DNA from: an uncultured Ruminococcus sp.
GTDB taxonomy: Bacteria; Bacillota; Clostridia; Oscillospirales; Ruminococcaceae
Assembly (NCBI RefSeq): GCF_946187255.1
Contig: NZ_CAMHRZ010000253.1
Span: 1 to 5,042 of the forward strand
Direction of reading: 5' to 3'
Length of the DNA: 5,042 nucleotides
Each line of letters opens with the position of its first letter. Positions within the stretch are counted from its first letter, which is position 1. A program made the translations under genes and the position numbers. The notes under the pieces were generated by a model. The model did no database searches. It was not told the origin of the DNA and saw only the letters and a list, made by a program, of their open reading frames with translations. Of this stretch, positions 1 to 5,042 are shown piece by piece.

Positions 1-62
1 GTAATGTCGTCGCCGTCCGCGGGCAACGCCGGGTCAGTGGGATCGCCGGGATCGGTCTGATC
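1..62 (-). other. Asp/Pro-rich linker at the cut C-terminal edge (residues 1568-1587 and on)
   Basis: After the last strand of R5 (GSFTIKK) the composition changes abruptly to DQTDPGDPTDPALPADGDDI, and the window then ends. Asp/Pro/Gly/Thr linkers of this kind separate modules in secreted proteins of cellulolytic and gut Clostridia. At least one more module probably follows, such as an anchor, a dockerin, a binding module or an enzyme. Which one cannot be told from here. Confidence 0.7.
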
Positions 63-3000
63 TTTCTTGATGGTAAAGCTGCCTGTCAGCGTGCCGCTGT
101 AATTGCCTGTTCCTTCGATAGTCACAGCCGCTGTACCCGGTTCAACGTTGTCCGAATATGTCACAGTGAAATCCACGCCCTCCGTCAGCGGTGTTTCGCC
201 GTCCAGTACGGTAACGGCAGGTGTGATCTCGTCGCCTGTGTAGTCAGCTTCGGTGAAATCCAGCGAAAGCGTACAGCCGCTGATGGTGCGCTGTGATATA
301 TCAAATGCCGCATCAATGGTGCCTGTGTAGTTGCCCTTACCGGTGATATGCACTGCCGCTTTTCCTATCTCGATGTTGTCCGAGTATGCCACATCAAAGT
401 CGGTGCCCTCGTTCATTCCGCTGATGGTAACGGAGGGCTTCTTTTCGGTGCCGTCGTAGGCAAAGCCTGTTTCGGAAAGGGTCGCCGTCATGGCGGAGAT
501 ATCCGCAGGCGCTATGGTGAATGTGCCTGTCTGCTTGCCCTGATAGCCGCCAAGACCCGTTACCTCAACAGAGGCAGTACCCGCATTGATGTTGTTTGAG
601 AATGCAAGCTTGTAATCAGTGCCCTCTTTCAAAGTCTTGCCGCCTGCGTCCTTAACGGTAACAGCGGGCTTCTTCGCGCTGCCGTCATAGGTGAAACTCT
701 CGGGTGAAAGGCTGATGATCAGGCTGTTCACATCGGGCTTAGTTATCTCGAAAGAAGCGGAGGTACTGCCGCTGTAGCTGCCGATACCTCTTATAGTGAC
801 AGTGGCTGTTCCCGCTGACTTGTTGTTCCTGAAGGATACGGAATAATCGGTGCCCTGAGTGAGGACAACGCTGCCGTTCTTAACGGTAACGGCGGGTCTC
901 TTTTCGGTGCCGTCAAAGCTGAAGGAATCGGGGGTGAGGATGACCTCACACTTTGAGATATCGGTCCTGTTGATCTTGAAGGTCGCTTCCAAAGTCTCGG
1001 GATAATCGCCCATACCTTTGATGATCACCTTGCCTGTGCCGACTTTTATATTGTCACGGTATTCAAGGGTGTAGTCTGTACCCTCTGTCAGCACGTTGCT
1101 TCCGCACATAACGGTTACATCCGGTTTTTTCTCGGTGCCGTCGTAGGTGAATACAGTGCTTGAAAGGGTGGCTTTCAGCTTTTCAAATATTTTGAGTTCA
1201 ACGCTGTCGGTCACAGTTCCTCTGCCGTTGGTGACGGTTATGGTGACGGAACCTGTTTTCTTCATCGTCACGCTTCCTGTGCTGTCTACCTCTGCAACGT
1301 CCGTATCGGAAGAAGTCCACTGAAGCAGATCATTGGAGGGATTACCCTGCAGGTTGGTCTGTTCAACATTCAGCTGATATGTTTTGTCCGCGGTGGAAAG
1401 GCGCATACTGTCAAAGCTGTTGTTGTCCTTGTCGAGTATATCCAGTTCGGCGGCTGCATCCACAAAGGTGACGTTCCTGCTGTTAGCCGAAAGTAAAGCA
1501 TAATCCTTTGCAGTACAGGGTGCCGCGCCGTAAAGCAGTACCTTCTTGCTTTCGGTGCCTGTTGCGGAGAAAGCGGTGGTGCCGATGGCTGTGGTGTAGT
1601 TATCGGTGAAGTCCACAAATTCCAGCAGGCGGCAGCCCATCATAGCTTTATCATTGATAGCGGAAACAGTGTCGTGTATCTCAACACCTTTGAGGTAATA
1701 GCAGGCAGCCAGCGCACTCGATCCTATTGTCTCAACGCTTTCGGGTACAGTGAATATCTCATCCTGCTTCATCACGGGGTAGTTGTAGAGTATGCTCTTG
1801 TTCTTGTTGTAAAGCACGCCGTCTTCGGCGGAATAGTTCACATTGTCCTCCGATACATCGATATACTCTATGGGAGTATAATGCTTGGTTTCCAGATCAC
1901 TTTCGTTGATGGTGATATTGAACATGGAAAGATCGATGGATATGATCGTTGAGGGGAAAGTGATGTGCTGCATACAGTAGTTATTGGCAAACGCCTTTGA
2001 GGATATGGACACAACACTTTCGGGTAACACATACTCGCCGTCGGGGTCGCTGCTCTTTCCGAAGGTGTGCAGATAGTAGCAGTTAGCGAATGCACTTGAA
2101 CCTATGGAGCTGACGGTATCGTCAGGCAGCACAACATTGGTAAGGGCTGTGCATCCCGAGAACATATTATCGGATATGCTTGCCAGGTTTGAAGACGAAA
2201 GATCGGCTTTTTTCAGGGCAGTATTGCCGCTGAATGCGTTGTTTTCAACGATGTTGGTATTGCCCGATTTTGCGGGACGTATAAGAGTAATATTGATAAG
2301 ACCGCACTTTTCAAATGCATTCTTCTTTATCGTTATAAGCGAGTCGGGGAATACACTGTCTTCGCCCTCAGTGATATCCGAGAAGAGCGCAAGTGACGAA
2401 CATCCGCTGAATGCATATTCACCTATTGTTTCCAGTCCCGAATCCTGTTCCCACTGGATATATGCGAGATTTGTACAGTTCTTGAAAGCGTTGGAATCAA
2501 TCAGTCTAATATTCGAGGGTATGAATACGCTTTCCAGCGATTTGCAGCCCTCAAAGGTGGAGGAGTTTATAACGGTTATATTGCTAAGTGCGGGAGCGCC
2601 GTCCTCTGTTTCGGGCATCGTGTGCAGAGATGTGCAGTTTTTGAAAGCGGAACTGCCTATCTGCTTGACGGTGTCGCTGACGCGGATGCTTTCCAGCGAC
2701 GTACAGCCCGAAAAGGCTTTTTCTGCGATGGACGAAACATCACCGTTGAGCACTATATGTCCGATGTTCTTGCAGTCCTCGAATGCACTTGCCTGTATTA
2801 CCATCAGGTCTTCTGGCAGTGAAAGGGTATCGTTGGGGATATTGTCGTAATTCGAGCCCTCAATGGATTCACAGCCCTTGAATGCGGCTGTGCCGATGGT
2901 GCCGAAGTTTGTCCTGCCGTTTTCGTCTTTCAGTATATTTATATACTTAAAGCTCTTGCATCCTGTAAATGCCGAGTTCTGCACACCGCCGCAGCTTGCG

Positions 3001-4763
3001 GGGAATTGCAGGGTATAATCGTATCTTTCGGTGCCGTCGGTAGGTGTCATCGTTTCAAGGGCGGAACAGCCGTTGCAGGCACCGTCGAGTATTGCACCCA
3101 GTTCGCCCGATATCTCCATATCTTTAAGCGAAGTACAGCCCGCAAGGACATTCTTATTGAGGTAACGAACTCTTGGCGGGAAGCTGATAAAGGTCAGGGA
3201 GGTACAGCCCTTTAGTGCGTTGTTGCCCACTGAGCATACATCACCGAGATCGATATCCGTAAGTCCCGTATCGCCTGCGAAACAGCCTTCGGGGACCACA
3301 TTTACGGTAACGGGCAGTTTTACCTTGTTTGCGTAGGCTCTGCGCTCAGCTTCGGCATTGTCCATTTCGGATCTTGGGTATATAGAAAGGTGAGGGCAGG
3401 AAGCGAAGGTGTTTCCCGCTGACTTTTCGTCGGGGTCTATCATACCGCTGGGATCTTTGCGGGCGAAATCGTATCCCAGTGCCTTGTCATCACAGGTAAG
3501 CATACCGTCGATAAGTCTGAGCTCATCTGATACGACAACTCTTTCAAGAGAGGTGCATCCGCTGAATGCGGCACTTCCGATAGTTACGGTGCTTTCGGGC
3601 AGGCATACCGCTGTCAGTGACTTACAGTTATAGAATGCCTGTGAACCTATGGTATCACAGACAGAATTGCTGCCTGTCTCATCACCGAAGTATACGTTCC
3701 TCAGAGCGGTGCAGCCGCTGAACATACTTGATGGGAGCTTGACTATCTGATCGGGTACAATAAAGTTCTGCAGGGAAGTATCTCCGTTGAACAGGAAAGC
3801 GCCCAGATATTCTATACCCGCAGGCAGAGTGTTCTGTCTGCCGTCAGCCCTTACCTCCTGGAGCATCGTATTGCCCGCAAAAGCGCTGGTCTTTATTACC
3901 TTGACATTGGTACCATAGCCGAAGTCAATATCTTTGAGCATGGAATTGCCGTTAAAGGCATTGGAGCCAATCTCCTCGATATCCGAGTCATCATCAAAGG
4001 TCACACTGTTCATCTGGATACAGCCCGAAAAAGCAGAGTCACCGATAAATGTCAGGGTGTTCGGGAATTCGACTTCTTTCAGGGCTTTGCAGCCCTTGAA
4101 AGCACTTTTGTCGATATATTCCACGTTACCGTTGAAATTGATATGCTCGAGCATTGTGCAGCCCAGAAATGCATTCTGACCGATCTTTTTTACATTGTTG
4201 AGCTGAATGCGGTTGTTGCTATTGCTTCCGACAAAGCTGGTGCAGCCCGAGAATGCGTTGCTGCCTATGGATGTGATGTTGCTGCCGAAATCAACAAACT
4301 GAAGATTGGTGCAGCCGCTGAACAGATTTGCACCGACTTCCTGTATGAATTTGCCTTTAAAGGTTACCTGTGCCAGATTGACATATTTGTCAAATCCCGT
4401 TCTGGTAGGGCGAGTTAACGATACTATACACTCCGAAAGGTCACATTCAAAATTGGAGGTGTCTTTGATCTTTTGTCTTAGCTTGATCATGATCTCATCC
4501 TGGTACTCGCTGAGATCGAAAGTGATCTCTTTGGAAAGTTTCTTATCTGCAAACATATCTTCTGCGGGTTGCAGAGTAATGGTCTTTGTCACGTTGTTGA
4601 CCGTTGCAGTCAGCATACCGTCACCAGTAGTTACGGACAGTTGGGCAGCCTGTGCAGTTATCGGGGCAACACAGGGAAGTACTCCCGCAAGCTGAGGCAG
4701 GGGGACTGTGCCGAACGCCATGAGCAATGCTGCGATACCCGCAGCTATCCTTTTTTTCAACAT
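1..4763 (-). CDS. Secreted multidomain surface protein: BspA-type leucine-rich repeats, Big_2-like domain and five Ig-like repeats (C-terminus beyond window)
   Basis: An open frame of 1587 codons starts at ATG 4763-4761 and has no stop before the left edge, so the protein is 3'-truncated by the window. The start is set by AGGAGG at 4774-4779 and by the signal peptide that begins immediately (MLKKR, then a hydrophobic run). Order of parts: signal peptide 1-39; unrecognised segment 40-133; 32 leucine-rich units with the core pattern SxAFxGCxSL, 134 to about 1100; Big_2-like domain about 1104-1194; five Ig-like repeats 1195-1567; Asp/Pro linker from 1568. BspA-type repeats are known from surface proteins that bind host proteins or other cells, and the Ig-like modules usually form stalks. 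Adhesion or ligand binding outside the cell is therefore the inferred role. No catalytic motif is seen. The specific ligand, the anchoring mode and an exact gene name cannot be given. Architecture confidence is high; function is family-level only. Confidence 0.95.
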   Translation of the reverse strand, partial: MLKKRIAAGIAALLMAFGTVPLPQLAGVLPCVAPITAQAAQLSVTTGDGMLTATVNNVTKTITLQPAEDMFADKKLSKEITFDLSEYQDEIMIKLRQKIKDTSNFECDLSECIVSLTRPTRTGFDKYVNLAQVTFKGKFIQEVGANLFSGCTNLQFVDFGSNITSIGSNAFSGCTSFVGSNSNNRIQLNNVKKIGQNAFLGCTMLEHINFNGNVEYIDKSAFKGCKALKEVEFPNTLTFIGDSAFSGCIQMNSVTFDDDSDIEEIGSNAFNGNSMLKDIDFGYGTNVKVIKTSAFAGNTMLQEVRADGRQNTLPAGIEYLGAFLFNGDTSLQNFIVPDQIVKLPSSMFSGCTALRNVYFGDETGSNSVCDTIGSQAFYNCKSLTAVCLPESTVTIGSAAFSGCTSLERVVVSDELRLIDGMLTCDDKALGYDFARKDPSGMIDPDEKSAGNTFASCPHLSIYPRSEMDNAEAERRAYANKVKLPVTVNVVPEGCFAGDTGLTDIDLGDVCSVGNNALKGCTSLTFISFPPRVRYLNKNVLAGCTSLKDMEISGELGAILDGACNGCSALETMTPTDGTERYDYTLQFPASCGGVQNSAFTGCKSFKYINILKDENGRTNFGTIGTAAFKGCESIEGSNYDNIPNDTLSLPEDLMVIQASAFEDCKNIGHIVLNGDVSSIAEKAFSGCTSLESIRVSDTVKQIGSSAFKNCTSLHTMPETEDGAPALSNITVINSSTFEGCKSLESVFIPSNIRLIDSNAFKNCTNLAYIQWEQDSGLETIGEYAFSGCSSLALFSDITEGEDSVFPDSLITIKKNAFEKCGLINITLIRPAKSGNTNIVENNAFSGNTALKKADLSSSNLASISDNMFSGCTALTNVVLPDDTVSSIGSSAFANCYYLHTFGKSSDPDGEYVLPESVVSISSKAFANNYCMQHITFPSTIISIDLSMFNITINESDLETKHYTPIEYIDVSEDNVNYSAEDGVLYNKNKSILYNYPVMKQDEIFTVPESVETIGSSALAACYYLKGVEIHDTVSAINDKAMMGCRLLEFVDFTDNYTTAIGTTAFSATGTESKKVLLYGAAPCTAKDYALLSANSRNVTFVDAAAELDILDKDNNSFDSMRLSTADKTYQLNVEQTNLQGNPSNDLLQWTSSDTDVAEVDSTGSVTMKKTGSVTITVTNGRGTVTDSVELKIFEKLKATLSSTVFTYDGTEKKPDVTVMCGSNVLTEGTDYTLEYRDNIKVGTGKVIIKGMGDYPETLEATFKINRTDISKCEVILTPDSFSFDGTEKRPAVTVKNGSVVLTQGTDYSVSFRNNKSAGTATVTIRGIGSYSGSTSASFEITKPDVNSLIISLSPESFTYDGSAKKPAVTVKDAGGKTLKEGTDYKLAFSNNINAGTASVEVTGLGGYQGKQTGTFTIAPADISAMTATLSETGFAYDGTEKKPSVTISGMNEGTDFDVAYSDNIEIGKAAVHITGKGNYTGTIDAAFDISQRTISGCTLSLDFTEADYTGDEITPAVTVLDGETPLTEGVDFTVTYSDNVEPGTAAVTIEGTGNYSGTLTGSFTIKKDQTDPGDPTDPALPADGDDI
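63..1181 (-). repeat. Five tandem Ig-like stalk repeats of 72-77 residues (residues 1195-1567)
   Basis: Each repeat follows F-x-Y-D-G-T-E-K-K-P-x-V-T-V, then a turn, L-x-E-G-T-D-Y, a Y-x-D/N-N-I strand, G-T-A-x-V-x-I-x-G-x-G-x-Y-x-G-T, and a final F-x-I. Boundaries: R1 1195-1269 (957-1181), R2 1270-1345 (729-956), R3 1346-1422 (498-728), R4 1423-1494 (282-497), R5 1495-1567 (63-281). R5 is the most divergent at its start (DYTGDEITPAVTV) and R4 has a turn four residues shorter. Modules of this kind are common in surface proteins of Clostridia and Bacilli and are thought to act as extended beta-rich stalks. I do not assign a Pfam name with confidence; an MBG-like or related Ig fold is the nearest guess. 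Confidence 0.88.
1182..1454 (-). other. Bacterial Ig-like domain, Big_2 type (residues about 1104-1194)
   Basis: After the last leucine-rich unit the sequence changes to an Ig-like beta sandwich. The diagnostic stretch is LLQWTSSDTDVAEVDSTGSV (1146-1165), followed by KKTGSVTITVTNGRGTVTDSVEL. This is the classic W-T/S-S-S-D-x-x-V-A-x-V-D-x-x-G-x-V pattern of Big_2 domains, here with G-S-V-T-I-T-V as the last core strands. Such domains are spacers or adhesin modules of secreted bacterial proteins. Here it joins the solenoid to the stalk repeats. The N-terminal boundary is approximate. Confidence 0.82.
1734..1970 (-). other. Second interruption, with the DGVLYNK motif typical of BspA-like proteins (residues 932-1010)
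   Basis: This 79-residue stretch separates the unit at 922 (SKAFANNYCM) from that at 1015 (SSALAACYYL). It contains IEYIDVSEDNVNYSAEDGVLYNKNKSIL followed by YNYP and a VPESVETIG that returns to the repeat. The pattern Y-S-x-D-G-V-L-Y-N-K followed by L-x-x-Y-P recurs in many BspA-like proteins as a longer variant unit. It is therefore probably part of the solenoid rather than an inserted domain. Family placement comes from motif recall, not a search. Confidence 0.65.
3294..3527 (-). other. Interruption in the leucine-rich array (residues 413-490)
   Basis: Between the unit at residue 397 and the one at 492 the 23-residue rhythm is almost lost. Only NTFASCPHL (451-459) resembles a repeat core. 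The rest has an Asp/Lys-rich stretch (424-448, including DPSGMIDPDEK) and a charged segment likely to be helical (MDNAEAERRAYANK, 467-480). It could be a loop domain projecting from the solenoid or a decayed set of repeats. No known domain was recognised. Confidence 0.6.
4365..4646 (-). other. N-terminal segment before the repeats (residues 40-133), no recognised domain
   Basis: About 94 residues lie between the signal peptide and the first clear leucine-rich unit. The first part (AQLSVTTGDGMLTATVNNVTKTITLQP) alternates like beta strands. The middle (residues 70-104) is charged with helix-like spacing, followed by two cysteines five residues apart (107 and 112). It may be an N-terminal cap for the solenoid, a common need of leucine-rich proteins, but I do not recognise a family. 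Confidence 0.5.
4647..4763 (-). other. Sec-type signal peptide (residues 1-39)
   Basis: The N-terminus has a basic n-region (MLKKR) and a hydrophobic core (IAAGIAALLMAFGTV). A less hydrophobic, proline-containing stretch follows and ends in ITAQA before AQLSV. An AxA site at residues 37-39 is the likely signal peptidase I cleavage point. It is longer than average but within the range for Gram-positive exported proteins. It sends the whole repeat protein across the membrane. The cleavage position is an inference. Confidence 0.85.
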
Positions 4764-4771
4764 AAGTGATA

Positions 4772-4780
4772 CTCCTCCTT
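4772..4780 (-). promoter_or_regulatory. Ribosome binding site of the surface protein gene
   Basis: The minus strand reads AAGGAGGAG, a strong anti-16S match. AGGAGG (4779-4774) lies 10 bases from the ATG; the offset second AGGAG lies slightly closer. It selects ATG 4763 over the internal ATG at codon 15, which would cut the signal peptide. Confidence 0.9.
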
Positions 4781-4783
4781 TTT

Positions 4784-4801
4784 CTGCGGTCATTTCCGCA
4801 G
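4784..4801 (-). promoter_or_regulatory. Leader hairpin directly upstream of the ribosome site
   Basis: CTGCGG (4801-4796) pairs perfectly with CCGCAG (4789-4784) around a six-base loop AAATGA. The base of the stem is three adenines from the Shine-Dalgarno run. In mRNA it could modulate ribosome access or protect the 5' end. It has no T-run after it, so it is not a terminator. Pairing is seen; function is inferred. Confidence 0.55.
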
Positions 4802-4818
4802 CATAGTATTTCCTGATA

Positions 4819-4847
4819 ATTATATCACTATAGAACAACTATTTCAA
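4819..4847 (-). promoter_or_regulatory. Proximal sigma-A-type promoter (P2) with extended -10
   Basis: The minus strand has TTGAAA (4847-4842), a 17-base spacer and a consensus TATAAT (4824-4819). TGA precedes the TATAAT, giving a TGn extended -10. The expected start is near 4812, giving a leader of about 49 bases that begins just before the hairpin. This is a very strong match for a housekeeping promoter. Confidence 0.8.
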
Positions 4848-4850
4848 TGA

Positions 4851-4879
4851 ATTATACCCCACTTAGAAATAACTGTAAA
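4851..4879 (-). promoter_or_regulatory. Distal sigma-A-type promoter (P1)
   Basis: The minus strand has TTTACA (4879-4874), a 17-base spacer and a consensus TATAAT (4856-4851). Four G's precede the -10, so there is no TGn extension. The expected start is near 4844, inside the -35 of P2, giving a leader of about 81 bases. Confidence 0.75.
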
Positions 4880-4924
4880 AAATTTTGGTGGGTCGCACAA
4901 AGTTTCTGTTGCGTGGATGGTAAC

Positions 4925-4950
4925 TTTCACGATTTGTTAATATATTTCAC
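4925..4950. promoter_or_regulatory. Pair of TTTCAC (GTGAAA) direct repeats upstream of the promoters
   Basis: TTTCAC occurs at 4925-4930 and again at 4945-4950, exactly 20 bases apart start to start, close to two helical turns. The nearer copy is 45 bases upstream of the P1 -35 box. The position and phasing would suit an activator site, but six-base repeats in AT-rich DNA can arise by chance. Confidence 0.25.
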
Positions 4951-4954
4951 CGTT

Positions 4955-4985
4955 AAAAAAACTACTGTCGGCGTGTTGAGGCCGA
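4955..4985 (-). terminator. Weak terminator-like hairpin of an upstream transcript
   Basis: On the minus strand TCGGC (4985-4981) pairs with GCCGA (4972-4968) around an eight-base loop. After a six-base gap comes a run of seven T's (4961-4955). A short stem and a gap before the T-run make this a poor intrinsic terminator. It would fit the end of a same-strand gene lying right of the window. Confidence 0.3.
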
Positions 4986-5042
4986 AGAAATCATTCCTCA
5001 CTGTTTCAAATATTTATATGCGCTTTGCACGCTGCTTCATCA

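Larger units (their letters stand above)
1464..4364 (-). repeat. BspA-type (LRR_5) leucine-rich repeat solenoid, 32 recognisable units (residues 134-1100)
   Basis: Each unit contains a variant of SxAFxGCxSLxxIxxPxxVxxIG. Clear examples begin at residues 168 (SNAFSGCTSF), 219 (KSAFKGCKAL), 397 (SAAFSGCTSL), 681 (EKAFSGCTSL), 704 (SSAFKNCTSL), 757 (SNAFKNCTNL) and 865 (DNMFSGCTAL). The basic period is 23 residues, with many units stretched to 25-36 by polar loops rich in Asp, Glu and Gly (for example around 257-263, 361-370, 718-726 and 902-910). The repeats match the LRR_5 family named after the Tannerella surface antigen BspA, and are expected to fold into a curved ligand-binding solenoid outside the cell. 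Periodicity breaks at about residues 413-490 and 932-1010. The last unit (TTAFSATGTE, 1062) is degenerate and looks like a C-terminal cap. Individual units are divergent, so the array does not look freshly expanded. Confidence 0.93.
4880..5042. other. AT-rich intergenic region, no supported gene
   Basis: No frame has a ribosome site and usable length. Two minus-strand frames entering from the right edge stop soon, at 5016-5014 (after a tail ending KQRAKRI) and at 5008-5006 (after a tail ending KAHINI). Either could be the last codons of an upstream gene, and the short visible stretch does not decide between them. Apart from the weak hairpin and the GTGAAA repeats I see nothing. Confidence 0.6.

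Noticed and set aside
1370..2095. Two minus-strand open frames at 1370-1618 and 1868-2095
   Set aside because: Both are in a different frame from the long coding frame that spans them and show no recognisable protein features.
2104..2850. A 248-codon plus-strand open frame, and shorter plus-strand frames elsewhere under the gene
   Set aside because: They lie antisense to the continuous minus-strand frame. Their recurring words mirror the repeat codons read backwards. None has a convincing ribosome site or domain.
1464..4364. Regularly spaced short DNA motifs that could suggest a CRISPR or tandem DNA array
   Set aside because: They are in-frame protein repeat codons with divergent sequence and variable spacing, not identical repeats with unique spacers.
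4671..4763. Possible lipoprotein signal with Cys 31 (GVLPC)
   Set aside because: A lipobox needs a small residue such as Gly, Ala or Ser just before the Cys; here it is Pro. The AQA site at 37-39 suits signal peptidase I better.
5018..5042. A plus-strand ATG at 5018 (MRFARCFI) open to the right edge
   Set aside because: There is no ribosome site upstream and only eight codons are visible, so a divergent gene start is not supported.
1..5042. A novel multi-gene system (defence, mobile element or biosynthetic cluster)
   Set aside because: Only one gene is present. It shows no nuclease, transposase, toxin or enzyme motif, and no inverted repeats or attachment sites were seen.

Overview
The window is almost entirely one very large minus-strand gene for a secreted, repeat-built surface protein, plus its promoter region. 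The frame opens at an ATG at 4763 behind a strong Shine-Dalgarno sequence. It reads for 1587 codons without a stop and runs off the left edge of the window, so the C-terminus is missing. I translated it from end to end; the codon count matches the coordinates exactly, with no frameshift or internal stop. The moderate G+C, the AGGAGG ribosome site, the sigma-A-type promoters and the protein style (BspA-type leucine-rich repeats, Big_2-like domain, YDGTEKKP-type Ig-like repeats, Asp/Pro linker) suggest a gut or rumen Clostridia member, most like Ruminococcus and relatives. The genus is an inference from style only.

Layout, read along the gene from right to left. Positions 4880-5042 are AT-rich and non-coding, with a weak hairpin plus T-run and a pair of GTGAAA direct repeats. 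Positions 4819-4879 hold two excellent tandem promoters, both with 17-base spacers. A short leader with a 6-bp hairpin and the ribosome site precedes the start at 4763. The protein then has a signal peptide (residues 1-39), an unrecognised N-terminal segment (40-133), and a solenoid of 32 recognisable BspA-type (LRR_5) leucine-rich repeats (134 to about 1100) with two interruptions. A Big_2-like domain (about 1104-1194) follows, then five tandem Ig-like repeats of 72-77 residues (1195-1567) and the start of an Asp/Pro linker (1568-1587) at the cut edge.

The likely role is extracellular: the leucine-rich solenoid would bind a ligand (host protein, polysaccharide or another cell) and the Ig-like modules would act as a stalk holding it away from the envelope. 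No catalytic domain is visible. What follows the linker (anchor, dockerin, enzyme or more repeats) lies outside the window. I see no mobile element, RNA gene, CRISPR array or multi-gene system. The most interesting points are the paired promoters, the leader hairpin beside the ribosome site, the Cys/Asn/Asp pattern in the solenoid and the breaks in its periodicity.
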